From: Mangrovimonas spongiae
Lineage (GTDB): Bacteria > Bacteroidota > Bacteroidia > Flavobacteriales > Flavobacteriaceae
Assembly (NCBI RefSeq): GCF_003944795.1
Contig: NZ_RWBG01000002.1
Coordinates: forward strand, 248,001 to 312,000
Reading direction: 5' to 3'
Length of the DNA: 64,000 nucleotides
The notes under the pieces are model-generated. The model saw nothing but the letters and a program-made list of their open reading frames with translations. It searched no databases and was not told where the DNA came from. Numbering within the stretch: position 1 is the first letter of the stretch; every line of letters starts with the position of its first letter. Below, piece by piece: positions 36,279 through 44,771 of this stretch. A program made the position numbers and the translations under genes.

Positions 36279-37061
36279 ATGAAGTTTTATTTCTTATTTA
36301 TAACGTGTTTATTGTTTAGTGCTGTTACTTTCGCCCAAGACGAGGAGACTTTTGTTAAAGGTAAAGTAATCAACTCGGCCAATGGTGCGCCTTTAGAAAA
36401 TGTAAATATTGTAAACTTAACGCAAGTTGTTGGAACCTCAACTAGTCAAGAAGGACAATTTGAATTAAGAGCACAAGCCAACGACACACTCCATTTTTCT
36501 TATCTAGGGTTTAAATCTATTAAAGTACGTGTTACTAACGACTGGATAAAATTTGGAGAATCTACAATAGAGCTTACTGAGTTGGCACTTGCATTAGAAG
36601 AAGTGGTTGTACATCAATTTAAACTTACGGGACATTTAAAAGTAGATATTAATCAAATTCCCATTAACACAAATTATCGCTATAGCATATCTGGCTTACC
36701 TTCTACTGGTTACGAAGCAGGTAATCATAAAAACGGTGTCACAAAAGTATTAGGGGCTATTTTTAATCCCGCCGATTTTTTACATCGTATGTTTGGCAAG
36801 CAGCCCAACGAAATGCGTAAGTTAAAGAAAATGAAGCAAGATGATGAAATTAGAAATATTTTAGCAAATCGTTTTGATAGAGAAATGCTTATGGCATTAT
36901 TGCAAGTAGAAAAAGTTAATTTAGATGAAATTGTACGTCAGTGTAACTACTCTAAAGGCTTTATAAGAGAAGCCAACGATCTTCAAATACTCGATGCTAT
37001 TAGCGAGTGTTATGAAGAATACAAAGTATTAAGTCGTAGCAGAAAATCTGGCCGACTTTAA
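36279..37061 (+). CDS. Carboxypeptidase-like regulatory domain protein, secreted
   Basis: A 260-aa protein with a signal peptide (MKFYFLFITCLLFSAVTFAQ) and a carboxypeptidase-D regulatory-like beta-sandwich at about 25-110 (VKGKVINSANGAPLENVNI, DTLHFSYLGFKS), the domain that commonly starts SusC-type receptors. The rest is helical and charged, with no TonB plug or barrel. It is probably a periplasmic or outer-membrane-associated protein of a common flavobacterial type. The function is unknown. It is convergent with trmH, 23 bp apart. Confidence 0.82.
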   Translation: MKFYFLFITCLLFSAVTFAQDEETFVKGKVINSANGAPLENVNIVNLTQVVGTSTSQEGQFELRAQANDTLHFSYLGFKSIKVRVTNDWIKFGESTIELTELALALEEVVVHQFKLTGHLKVDINQIPINTNYRYSISGLPSTGYEAGNHKNGVTKVLGAIFNPADFLHRMFGKQPNEMRKLKKMKQDDEIRNILANRFDREMLMALLQVEKVNLDEIVRQCNYSKGFIREANDLQILDAISECYEEYKVLSRSRKSGRL

Positions 37062-37084
37062 TAATTTATCGCAATGTATTCACA

Positions 37085-37741
37085 CTATTGATTGTTGTAA
37101 AAATGCTTAAGCAACGTATCGTAATTTTTTAAAGACTTTTTAGTCCAATCCAATCGCTTTTCTAATAATTCGTCTTCTGTTAACATCCATGGTAATGATG
37201 TTTGCTTTAGTTGAGATGTTACATACTGCAAAATAATAGCTGCCGAAACCGATATATTTAAACTTTCGGTAAACCCAACCATAGGAATTTTTAAAAAACC
37301 ATCAGCTTGTTCCATAACGGTATCAGATAACCCATTAACTTCCTTCCCAAAAAAGAAACAAGATTTCTTTGTTATATCAAAATCTTGCAACACACAATCT
37401 TTAGTATGCGGTGTTGTGGCTACTATTTGATAACCTTTATCTCTTAAACTATCAATACAGTTATCAGTCGATTTATGTCTGTGAATGTCTACCCATTTTT
37501 GGGCACCTAACGCAATTTCACTTTCTATGCGCTTGGTTCGTTTTTCTTCAATAACATGAACATCTTGTATGCCAAATACATCACAGCTTCGTATAACAGC
37601 ACTTGTGTTGTGTAAATGGTAGACATCTTCGGTAGCTACTGTAAAATGCCTTGTTCGCTCTTTAAGAACATCAGAAAATCGCTGTTTTCTATTATCTGTT
37701 AAGTAACTTTCTAAATACTCAAGAAGTTTAATATCTATCAT
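37085..37741 (-). CDS. trmH: TrmH-type tRNA/rRNA 2'-O-methyltransferase (SpoU family)
   Basis: A 218-aa SPOUT methyltransferase. Motif 1 lies in HNTSAVIRSCDVFGI, motif 2 in CFFFGKEVNGLSD, and motif 3 in IPMVGFTESLNISVSAA. The size and order fit TrmH, which methylates G18 of tRNA, but other SpoU targets cannot be excluded. A perfect -7 box lies only 4 bp before the ATG, so the mRNA is probably leaderless. Confidence 0.88.
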   Translation of the reverse strand: MIDIKLLEYLESYLTDNRKQRFSDVLKERTRHFTVATEDVYHLHNTSAVIRSCDVFGIQDVHVIEEKRTKRIESEIALGAQKWVDIHRHKSTDNCIDSLRDKGYQIVATTPHTKDCVLQDFDITKKSCFFFGKEVNGLSDTVMEQADGFLKIPMVGFTESLNISVSAAIILQYVTSQLKQTSLPWMLTEDELLEKRLDWTKKSLKNYDTLLKHFYNNQ

Positions 37742-37745
37742 TTTT

Positions 37746-37753
37746 CAAAGATA
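37746..37753 (-). promoter_or_regulatory. -7 box of trmH (leaderless transcript)
   Basis: It reads TATCTTTG on the minus strand, a perfect match. Its last base lies 4 nt before the trmH ATG, so the normal start point would fall on or next to the first base of the start codon. Confidence 0.5.
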
Positions 37754-37796
37754 ATTTAAAATCCTAATTTGCACCTACTTCTAAAGTAGAATAAAC

Positions 37797-38471
37797 ATGA
37801 AACATTTAGTGGTTCTTACAGGTGCTGGTATGAGTGCCGAAAGTGGTATAAAAACATTTAGAGATGAAAATGGATTATGGGAAGGTCATGATGTGATGAC
37901 AGTTGCCTCCCCAGATGGTTTTAAAAAACATCCTGAACTTGTTTTAGACTTTTACAACCAACGTAGAAAACAATTACTTGAAGTATCACCTAATCAAGCG
38001 CATTACTTATTAGCAAGTCTTGAAAAAGATATAAAAACAACCATCATCACACAAAATGTGGACGATTTACATGAACGTGCCGGTAGTAGCAATGTTATTC
38101 ATTTACATGGCGAACTTTTAAAAGCAAGAAGTACTGGCAATGCAACCAATGTGTTTCCTTGGAAAAAAGATATTATGTTAGGTGATATTTGCAAAGAAGG
38201 CCATCAAATACGCCCTCATATTGTTTGGTTTGGCGAAGCTGTTCCTATGATAGAAAACGCTATTAAAATTTGTCAAACAGCCGATGTATTATTAATAATT
38301 GGCACCTCTATGCAAGTTTATCCTGCTGCTAGTTTAGTAGATTATGTACCACAAAACACAAGTATTTATTATATAGATCCTAAACCTGCTTTAAGCGCTA
38401 CACATCAGGTTAATGTTATCTCGGAAAAAGCGACAACAGGTTTGCAAAAATTTATTAATTACTACCTATAA
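37797..38471 (+). CDS. NAD-dependent protein deacylase, sirtuin (SIR2) family, lacking the zinc site
   Basis: A 224-aa sirtuin. NAD-binding motifs are LTGAGMSAESGIKTFRD and TQNVDDLHERAG; the catalytic His is in HLHGE; IGTSMQVYPAASLV closes the fold. YNQRRK carries the Tyr-x-x-Arg pair that in SIRT5 and CobB recognises acidic acyl groups, so desuccinylation or demalonylation is likely. The stretch after HLHGE lacks the usual CxxC pairs; only two cysteines occur in the whole protein, so the structural zinc finger is missing. Divergent from trmH. Confidence 0.93.
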   Translation: MKHLVVLTGAGMSAESGIKTFRDENGLWEGHDVMTVASPDGFKKHPELVLDFYNQRRKQLLEVSPNQAHYLLASLEKDIKTTIITQNVDDLHERAGSSNVIHLHGELLKARSTGNATNVFPWKKDIMLGDICKEGHQIRPHIVWFGEAVPMIENAIKICQTADVLLIIGTSMQVYPAASLVDYVPQNTSIYYIDPKPALSATHQVNVISEKATTGLQKFINYYL

Positions 38472-38487
38472 AAAGTACTAAAAACTG

Positions 38488-39129
38488 TTAATTAAATTTC
38501 TGTTTAGGCGGCATTGTACCAAAAACTTTATCCCAAAATGTATTAGATACTCCAAAAGCTTTATCTGGATATTGAAAATGATGAAGGTTATGATGATGCC
38601 ATAAATGCTTAAAACGTTTGGGGGGTTTACGTACATGAATAGCACGATGTACAAAAGAATACATTAAATAGCCTAAAAAGAACCCAGGATAAAACCCAAA
38701 GACTAAATGTGGAACTCCTAAAACCCAGAAAACGATATAGAAGCCACCAAACAATAACGAGGCTAATAGTATTCCTGGAACTGGTGGCATTAACAAACGC
38801 TGTTTATCTTTTGGATATTCATGATGAGAGCCATGCATAATAAAATGAAACCGTTGTACCACTTTATGTTCTGTTACCCAATGAAAAAGAAATCTATGTA
38901 GAACATATTCTGCTAATGTCCAAAAGATTATGCCACAAACAAAGAGGCTTAAAAAAATCATAAAAGACAAACCTACAATCTTAAAAGCATAATATATTAA
39001 TGCAACCACAATTAGTCCATAAATAAAGACATTCGTGATTGCATTAGTTTTTGTTAAACGCTCTAAAAATTGGCTTTTAAAAATTTGAGCCTCTCCTAAT
39101 TTATAATCAGTTTTGACTTTAGATTTCAT
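38488..39129 (-). CDS. Sterol desaturase / fatty acid hydroxylase family membrane protein
   Basis: A 213-aa integral membrane di-iron oxygenase with the histidine boxes LHRFLFHW, HFIMHGSHHEYPKD, FVHRAIH and HLWHHHNLHH. The hydrophobic layout and box spacing resemble fatty acid 2-hydroxylases (Scs7/FA2H type) without the cytochrome b5 domain. In flavobacteria a fitting role is hydroxylation of fatty acids of sphingolipids or other membrane lipids, but the substrate is inferred. Monocistronic, upstream of the sirtuin's 3' end. Confidence 0.88.
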   Translation of the reverse strand: MKSKVKTDYKLGEAQIFKSQFLERLTKTNAITNVFIYGLIVVALIYYAFKIVGLSFMIFLSLFVCGIIFWTLAEYVLHRFLFHWVTEHKVVQRFHFIMHGSHHEYPKDKQRLLMPPVPGILLASLLFGGFYIVFWVLGVPHLVFGFYPGFFLGYLMYSFVHRAIHVRKPPKRFKHLWHHHNLHHFQYPDKAFGVSNTFWDKVFGTMPPKQKFN

Positions 39130-39205
39130 AATGCCTTTTGTTACTACTTAAAAATAACAAAAAACAATAACTAAAACAATTTAATCAACTGAAAATCAAA
39201 ATGTT

Positions 39206-40717
<1,512 letters not shown>

Positions 40718-40750
40718 TTATGGTTGAATACTTTTTAAGTTGGCGTTAAA

Positions 40751-41467
40751 TTATTTATAATGTATTTTACAATACTCTCGTAAATCATTTAAAGCGTAAT
40801 TATAACGTTCTGTTGTACTGGAAAGATCGCCTTTAAAACGAATTGGTTTTGGCACTAAAAACCCATAAAAACAGTGTCCTTTAGCAATGTTGGTGATTGT
40901 TTTTTTGGTTTTTTCGTCAACCGTTTTATAAACAGGTACGAGCCACTCGAATTGTTCTTTTTTTAAAATAGCTTTATCCCAATTTAAAGCAAGTGTTCCT
41001 GTTAAAACATTTTCGGAATACAATAACCGTTTCATTTCTAAAAAGGCGTTATCAAAAACTGTTTTACTTCCTTTTTTACTATATGCTTTTACAGACTTCC
41101 TTAAAAAAACCTTGTAAGGAAACGCCATGGTTAACCGTAATTTTTTTGAAATAAAATGTGCCATTTTTGGCCAAACAACCTCATGACCTTTGGCATCTAT
41201 TTCTTTGTAATACCACAAGTAAAAATCGCGACGTTCTCTTATGGTTTGGTACTCGTTGTATAAATTATGTGTTAAATTATGAGCATTGGCCTCTTGCCAA
41301 ACTACCGTATTTTTTACGCGATCTTTTTTTAACCAATCTGAAAGCGACAACTCAATCTCTCCTGTTTCTTTTTGGTACTGATGAAGTGATTTCCACTCTT
41401 TAGCAAAAAACGGCGTTACAAAAAACAGAGAGATTACGAATATAGTACATCTAAAAAAATAAGGCAT
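40751..41467 (-). CDS. Orphan secreted protein, last gene of the apbE/DUF4266/DUF3570 operon
   Basis: A protein of about 238 aa that I do not recognise. A signal peptide (FFRCTIFVISLFFVTPFFAK) is followed by a basic, Trp/Tyr-rich, mostly helical domain, with landmarks WQEANAHNLTHNLYNEY, DFYLWYYKEID and CHFYGFLVPKPIRFKG-like segments near the C terminus. A TTG one codon upstream opens a longer frame, but the ATG at 41467 is preferred. It begins 5 bp after the DUF3570 stop, so it belongs to the operon. It is probably periplasmic. No cofactor motif is visible; there are only two Cys in the mature part. Confidence 0.75.
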   Translation of the reverse strand: MPYFFRCTIFVISLFFVTPFFAKEWKSLHQYQKETGEIELSLSDWLKKDRVKNTVVWQEANAHNLTHNLYNEYQTIRERRDFYLWYYKEIDAKGHEVVWPKMAHFISKKLRLTMAFPYKVFLRKSVKAYSKKGSKTVFDNAFLEMKRLLYSENVLTGTLALNWDKAILKKEQFEWLVPVYKTVDEKTKKTITNIAKGHCFYGFLVPKPIRFKGDLSSTTERYNYALNDLREYCKIHYK

Positions 41468-41472
41468 CAAAC

Positions 41473-42762
41473 TTAGTCCATTATAAACTTAAATCCTGCA
41501 GAAAAAATATTAGCACTTAGGCCATCGCTTCTGTCGTAATAACCATAACGGAAGTCTATACTTTTTAAACCAAATTTCCATAAGTGCATAGAAGCAAAAA
41601 TATCGGTGTAATTAAACCCAAAGCCATATTGATTGCTATGGAATTTGGATAAATCGTAATCTGAGGTATAGTATTCTTCTGTTGAAAGATGTGCCTCATA
41701 CGGTGCAAAATAATCTGCTGCTGTTTGTGTATAATAACGATAAACTGGATATACTGTAAATTTATCTGAAATTTTAAAAGGCAATTCTATACTTGCCGTA
41801 TGTGAGTTTATACCCCAGTCATCATTGTAAAAACGATAGTACGTTCTAACGGTTAAACGTTCGTTTACAAAATAGTTTAAACGTGCACCAACAGGAATTT
41901 TAAAACGTGTATCTGGTAAGCGCTCTACATCATCGGCTAATTGAAAATCATCTATAAAAAAGTCTGGCTGATCTTTAAAATACACACGTTGATGCGGTGT
42001 TGACAACAATCCTTCTTGCTGTACCAAATCGATAAAAACAGACGCTTGTAGTTTTTTAGATAATATTTGTGAAAAACTTATAGACAAACTGTACGAATTA
42101 CGGTTTTCATCGTTAAAAGCCTGATATTTAAAGGGATTATATGTCCCTGTTCCTGTAATATTATTATTTGAAAAATCTGGGCGTAATTCTATAGGATATT
42201 GTGGATTCCAAGTGTCTAAAAACACATTAGCTTTTGCGCTTATTTCGGTGTTTTTTTCGTTAAATAAACGGGTGTAACTTCCTCCAAATCCCAAAGAGAA
42301 ATAATCGTATTCTGTCGCGACGCTTAGGTGCCCCTCAATAATATTATTTCTGTCATCTGAACTATGGGAGTATCCAATATTTGCGCCTACCCAAACATCG
42401 GAAGCTGATGCTCCAGATGAGTCGGAATATGGACTTGCTGGTTTGGATGAATCGAATGGATTAATATTACTTGATGATGCCGACGAGTATGCCGAAATAC
42501 CAGCATCGACTGTTAAAACGTCGTCACTATTTAAAGGAACAGCGACAACAAAAGTTGGGGTAAGATCGGTTAATTCTTCTGTACCTTGTCCTCCTGAAAC
42601 TGCGGCGTGATTACCATCTTGTGTGTAGTAGCTCATTAAAAAATCAACCTCTGTTGACTCTAGAACTTTCTTTTTGTACGATGTTGCATCGTCTTCATTG
42701 ACTTCTTGACCATAAGAAATCAAGCTTAGAAGACCTATTATTATGCTTACTGCTTTTTTCAT
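41473..42762 (-). CDS. DUF3570 outer-membrane beta-barrel protein
   Basis: A 429-aa protein with a signal peptide (MKKAVSIIIGLLSLISYGQ) and many amphipathic strands ending in an aromatic-rich C terminus (FRYGYYDRSDGLSANIFSAGFKF split over the last strands). It fits DUF3570, predicted outer-membrane barrels of 400-450 aa. The mature N terminus has VDFLMSYYTQDGNHAAVSGG, a block typical of the family. It lies 2 bp after the DUF4266 gene. DUF3570 has no assigned function; its place here suggests an outer-membrane component for the small lipoprotein. Confidence 0.85.
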   Translation of the reverse strand: MKKAVSIIIGLLSLISYGQEVNEDDATSYKKKVLESTEVDFLMSYYTQDGNHAAVSGGQGTEELTDLTPTFVVAVPLNSDDVLTVDAGISAYSSASSSNINPFDSSKPASPYSDSSGASASDVWVGANIGYSHSSDDRNNIIEGHLSVATEYDYFSLGFGGSYTRLFNEKNTEISAKANVFLDTWNPQYPIELRPDFSNNNITGTGTYNPFKYQAFNDENRNSYSLSISFSQILSKKLQASVFIDLVQQEGLLSTPHQRVYFKDQPDFFIDDFQLADDVERLPDTRFKIPVGARLNYFVNERLTVRTYYRFYNDDWGINSHTASIELPFKISDKFTVYPVYRYYTQTAADYFAPYEAHLSTEEYYTSDYDLSKFHSNQYGFGFNYTDIFASMHLWKFGLKSIDFRYGYYDRSDGLSANIFSAGFKFIMD

Positions 42763-42764
42763 AA

Positions 42765-42974
42765 TTAATTACAACCACAGCCTCCTCCTGTTTTTCCTCC
42801 GTTTGCTCCAGAAGAGGCTTCACGGTATAATTGAAAATTGGTTTCAAAACGTTCTATTTTCTTCGCAGACAACACCATCTCTGGGTCGTTTATATTAACT
42901 TTGTCGTATTCTTTTACCGTGACACACGAACTTAAAAACAAAGCTAATACACTTAACATTATAAGCTTTTTCAT
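42765..42974 (-). CDS. DUF4266 small lipoprotein with C-terminal Gly/Cys motif
   Basis: A 69-aa lipoprotein. The signal MKKLIMLSVLALFLSSC gives a mature chain of only 53 residues. The tail is Gly-rich and ends TGGGCGCN, with two Cys spaced by one Gly at the extreme C terminus. The residues after the lipid Cys (VTVKEYDK) do not match the flavobacterial surface-export signal, so it probably faces the periplasm. Its ATG overlaps the apbE stop by four bases. SSGAN in the tail resembles but does not match the flavinylation motif (S/T)GA(S/T). Function unknown. Confidence 0.88.
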   Translation of the reverse strand: MKKLIMLSVLALFLSSCVTVKEYDKVNINDPEMVLSAKKIERFETNFQLYREASSGANGGKTGGGCGCN

Positions 42975-43951
42975 TTTTTTGGTTTTATGTTATTTGAATA
43001 GAAAACGGTTCCATTCTCATCTATTATTATACAATCAATTTGTTCTAATTGGTTAACAAAATCTAATCCAATATCCTTTCCCATTACAAAGATAGATGTT
43101 GCTAAAGCATCGGCTAATTCGGCTTTTGGTGCTAGTACGCTTACGCTAATTACACCTGTACTTGGATATCCTGTTCTTGGATCTATAATATGTGTATACC
43201 TTGTATTATTAAACTTTACATACTTTTCGTAATTACCAGAGGTTACAATAGCACGATCATCAACTGGAAGCATAGCAAAAACATGGTCTTTATTCAACGG
43301 ATTGGTTATAGCTATTTGCCATGGTTTTCCGTTGGTTTGATAGCCCCAAGTGTTCATATCGCCCGAGGCATTTATAATACCTCCTTGTACACCTTTTTCT
43401 TTTAAAAGCGCTTTGGCTTGATCTGCAGCATAGCCTTTTCCTATCGCTCCAAAACCAATTTTCATACCCTTCAGTTTTAAAAACACACTATGGTTTGCTT
43501 CATCTAGAATAATATTTTTATACCCAACTTTAGATACAGATTGTTTTATTGTGGAAGCTTCTGGCATTTTGGTCATACTGCCATCAAAATGCCAAATTTT
43601 ATCCATAGAGGCGTACGATATATCAAAAGCCCCTTGAGTGAGTTTTGAAATACCAATAGCTCGTTTTATTAAGGTAAACAATTCTAAATCAACAACCACA
43701 GGTTTAATACCTGCTTGACTATTTATTAATGATGTTTGGGAGTTTGGATCCCAAGAGGATATTAAACGTTCTATACGTTGTATTTCTTCAACAGCATCGT
43801 TTATAAAACCATTGGCTTGTTCTTGGGAATCGGCAATAACTGTAATATCAAACCGACTTCCCATTAACTTTAAGGTCTTCTTATAAGTGCTTTGAGCTAA
43901 GGTTACTTGAGATACTATAAGAAAACAATATAGCGGTACCAGAAATTTCAT
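42971..43951 (-). CDS. apbE: FAD:protein FMN transferase (ApbE family)
   Basis: A 326-aa exported enzyme (signal FLVPLYCFLIVSQVTLAQ) that by family knowledge moves FMN from FAD to a Ser/Thr of an extracytoplasmic target protein, using Mg. Marks: MGSRFDITVIAD, RLISSWDPNSQTSLIN, GAIGKGYAADQAKALL, IVTSGNYEKY and HIIDPRTGYPS. Its start codon follows the thioredoxin-like stop directly, and its stop overlaps the DUF4266 start. No RnfG/NqrC-type acceptor is seen in the window, so the target is open. Confidence 0.95.
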   Translation of the reverse strand: MKFLVPLYCFLIVSQVTLAQSTYKKTLKLMGSRFDITVIADSQEQANGFINDAVEEIQRIERLISSWDPNSQTSLINSQAGIKPVVVDLELFTLIKRAIGISKLTQGAFDISYASMDKIWHFDGSMTKMPEASTIKQSVSKVGYKNIILDEANHSVFLKLKGMKIGFGAIGKGYAADQAKALLKEKGVQGGIINASGDMNTWGYQTNGKPWQIAITNPLNKDHVFAMLPVDDRAIVTSGNYEKYVKFNNTRYTHIIDPRTGYPSTGVISVSVLAPKAELADALATSIFVMGKDIGLDFVNQLEQIDCIIIDENGTVFYSNNIKPKK

Positions 43952-44389
43952 TTACTTTACAAATGATTGGAGTTTGTTTATATAAGTTTCAGGTTTCACT
44001 TTTTCATACCCCATTTTACCTAATATATCTCCTTTTTCGTTTAGGACTAATACATAAGGAAAGAAACCATTGGGATTATACTTTTCAGCTAAACCTCTGT
44101 TTTGTTTTTGTTGTTCATCAGATAAGGCATTTTGTTTTTTACGCGGAAAATCAGCCCTCATTAAAACGACATTTTCATTGGCATAGTTTTTAAAAGCATC
44201 ACTTTGGAAGACTTGCTTATCCAACTTAATACAAGGGGCACACCAATCTGATCCAGAAAACACTAAAATTATAGGCTTATGAGACTCTTGTGCTTTTGAT
44301 TGTGCTTCTTTAAAATTATCATGCCAATCTTGAGAAAACATCGTATTAGAAACTAATACAACAGCTAATAACCATATTAATTTTTTCAT
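43952..44389 (-). CDS. Exported thioredoxin-fold protein
   Basis: A 145-aa protein with a signal peptide (MKKLIWLLAVVLVSNTMFSQ) and a thioredoxin-like domain with the active-site motif SDWCAPCIKL near residue 52. The cis-proline region appears as NGFFPYVLVLNEKG. It resembles periplasmic thioredoxin_7/DsbD-gamma-like reductants. As the first gene of the operon it may keep cysteines of a partner, most simply the CGC tail of the DUF4266 lipoprotein, reduced. That pairing is inferred from position only. Confidence 0.9.
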   Translation of the reverse strand: MKKLIWLLAVVLVSNTMFSQDWHDNFKEAQSKAQESHKPIILVFSGSDWCAPCIKLDKQVFQSDAFKNYANENVVLMRADFPRKKQNALSDEQQKQNRGLAEKYNPNGFFPYVLVLNEKGDILGKMGYEKVKPETYINKLQSFVK

Positions 44390-44642
44390 TATATATAGAC
44401 TTAATATTACTTATACTACCACTTTAAATTAAAAGTAACGCTAATTAATAACTTATATTTCAGTTTATGTGTTATAAATGTTACACAAAAAAAATGCTAC
44501 ACCTAATTTTACCTAAAAAAAAGAGATAATCCTATTAACAACAACATACTTAAATTATTGATTTAAAATTAATTAAACAGAATTAAATTGCATATCCTCC
44601 ATGTTATTTAGACATGAAACAAATTAATTCTACGTCCAAATC

Positions 44643-44676
44643 CCTAGGCTTTGAGTGCTAGGAAACTAGCTTTTTT
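44643..44676 (+). terminator. Terminator-like hairpin with a competing upstream stem
   Basis: GCTAG-GAAA-CTAGC (44657-44670) is followed by six T, which is a standard terminator shape. CCTAG at 44643-44647 can pair instead with CTAGG at 44658-44662, dissolving it. No gene ends here on the plus strand, and the receptor promoter lies downstream, so the transcript it acts on is unknown. Confidence 0.5.
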
Positions 44677-44680
44677 ATAT

Positions 44681-44730
44681 TTATTTATTCTAAATAAACT
44701 TGTAAATAGTGTTTTTTGATTTTACATTTG
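44681..44730 (+). promoter_or_regulatory. Operator and promoter of the FecA-like receptor gene
   Basis: The perfect inverted repeat TTATTTA-ttc-TAAATAA (44681-44697) is followed by a TTG -33 (44700-44702), 20 bp spacing and a perfect -7 box TACATTTG (44723-44730). The right edge of the operator is 26 bp from the first base of the -7 box, exactly as in the other TonB receptor promoter (54161-54210). An iron-responsive repressor such as Fur is the obvious guess. Confidence 0.6.
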
Positions 44731-44771
44731 CAGACCAAAAACAAGATTATTTGAAATAAGTCTAAATAAAC

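Larger units (their letters stand above)
44390..44771. other. 382-bp divergent control region between the thioredoxin/apbE operon and the FecA-like receptor
   Basis: AT-rich and without a credible ORF. The right half holds a pair of overlapping hairpins (44643-44676), an inverted-repeat operator, and the promoter of the receptor gene (44681-44730). A further palindrome TTATTTGAAATAA (44747-44759) lies in the receptor's leader. The left half (44390-44640) must contain the operon's promoter, but I find no good -7 box there. Confidence 0.6.

Noticed and set aside
42765-42974. DUF4266 as a standard ApbE-flavinylated protein
   Set aside because: The acceptor residue of the motif is Asn (SSGAN) instead of Ser/Thr and the upstream Asp is missing, so a standard site is not supported; kept only as a hypothesis.
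44390-44771. A riboswitch (cobalamin, FMN or TPP) controlling the receptor gene
   Set aside because: None of the conserved cores of these riboswitches is present, and the hairpins lie upstream of the predicted promoter, so they would not be in the main transcript.
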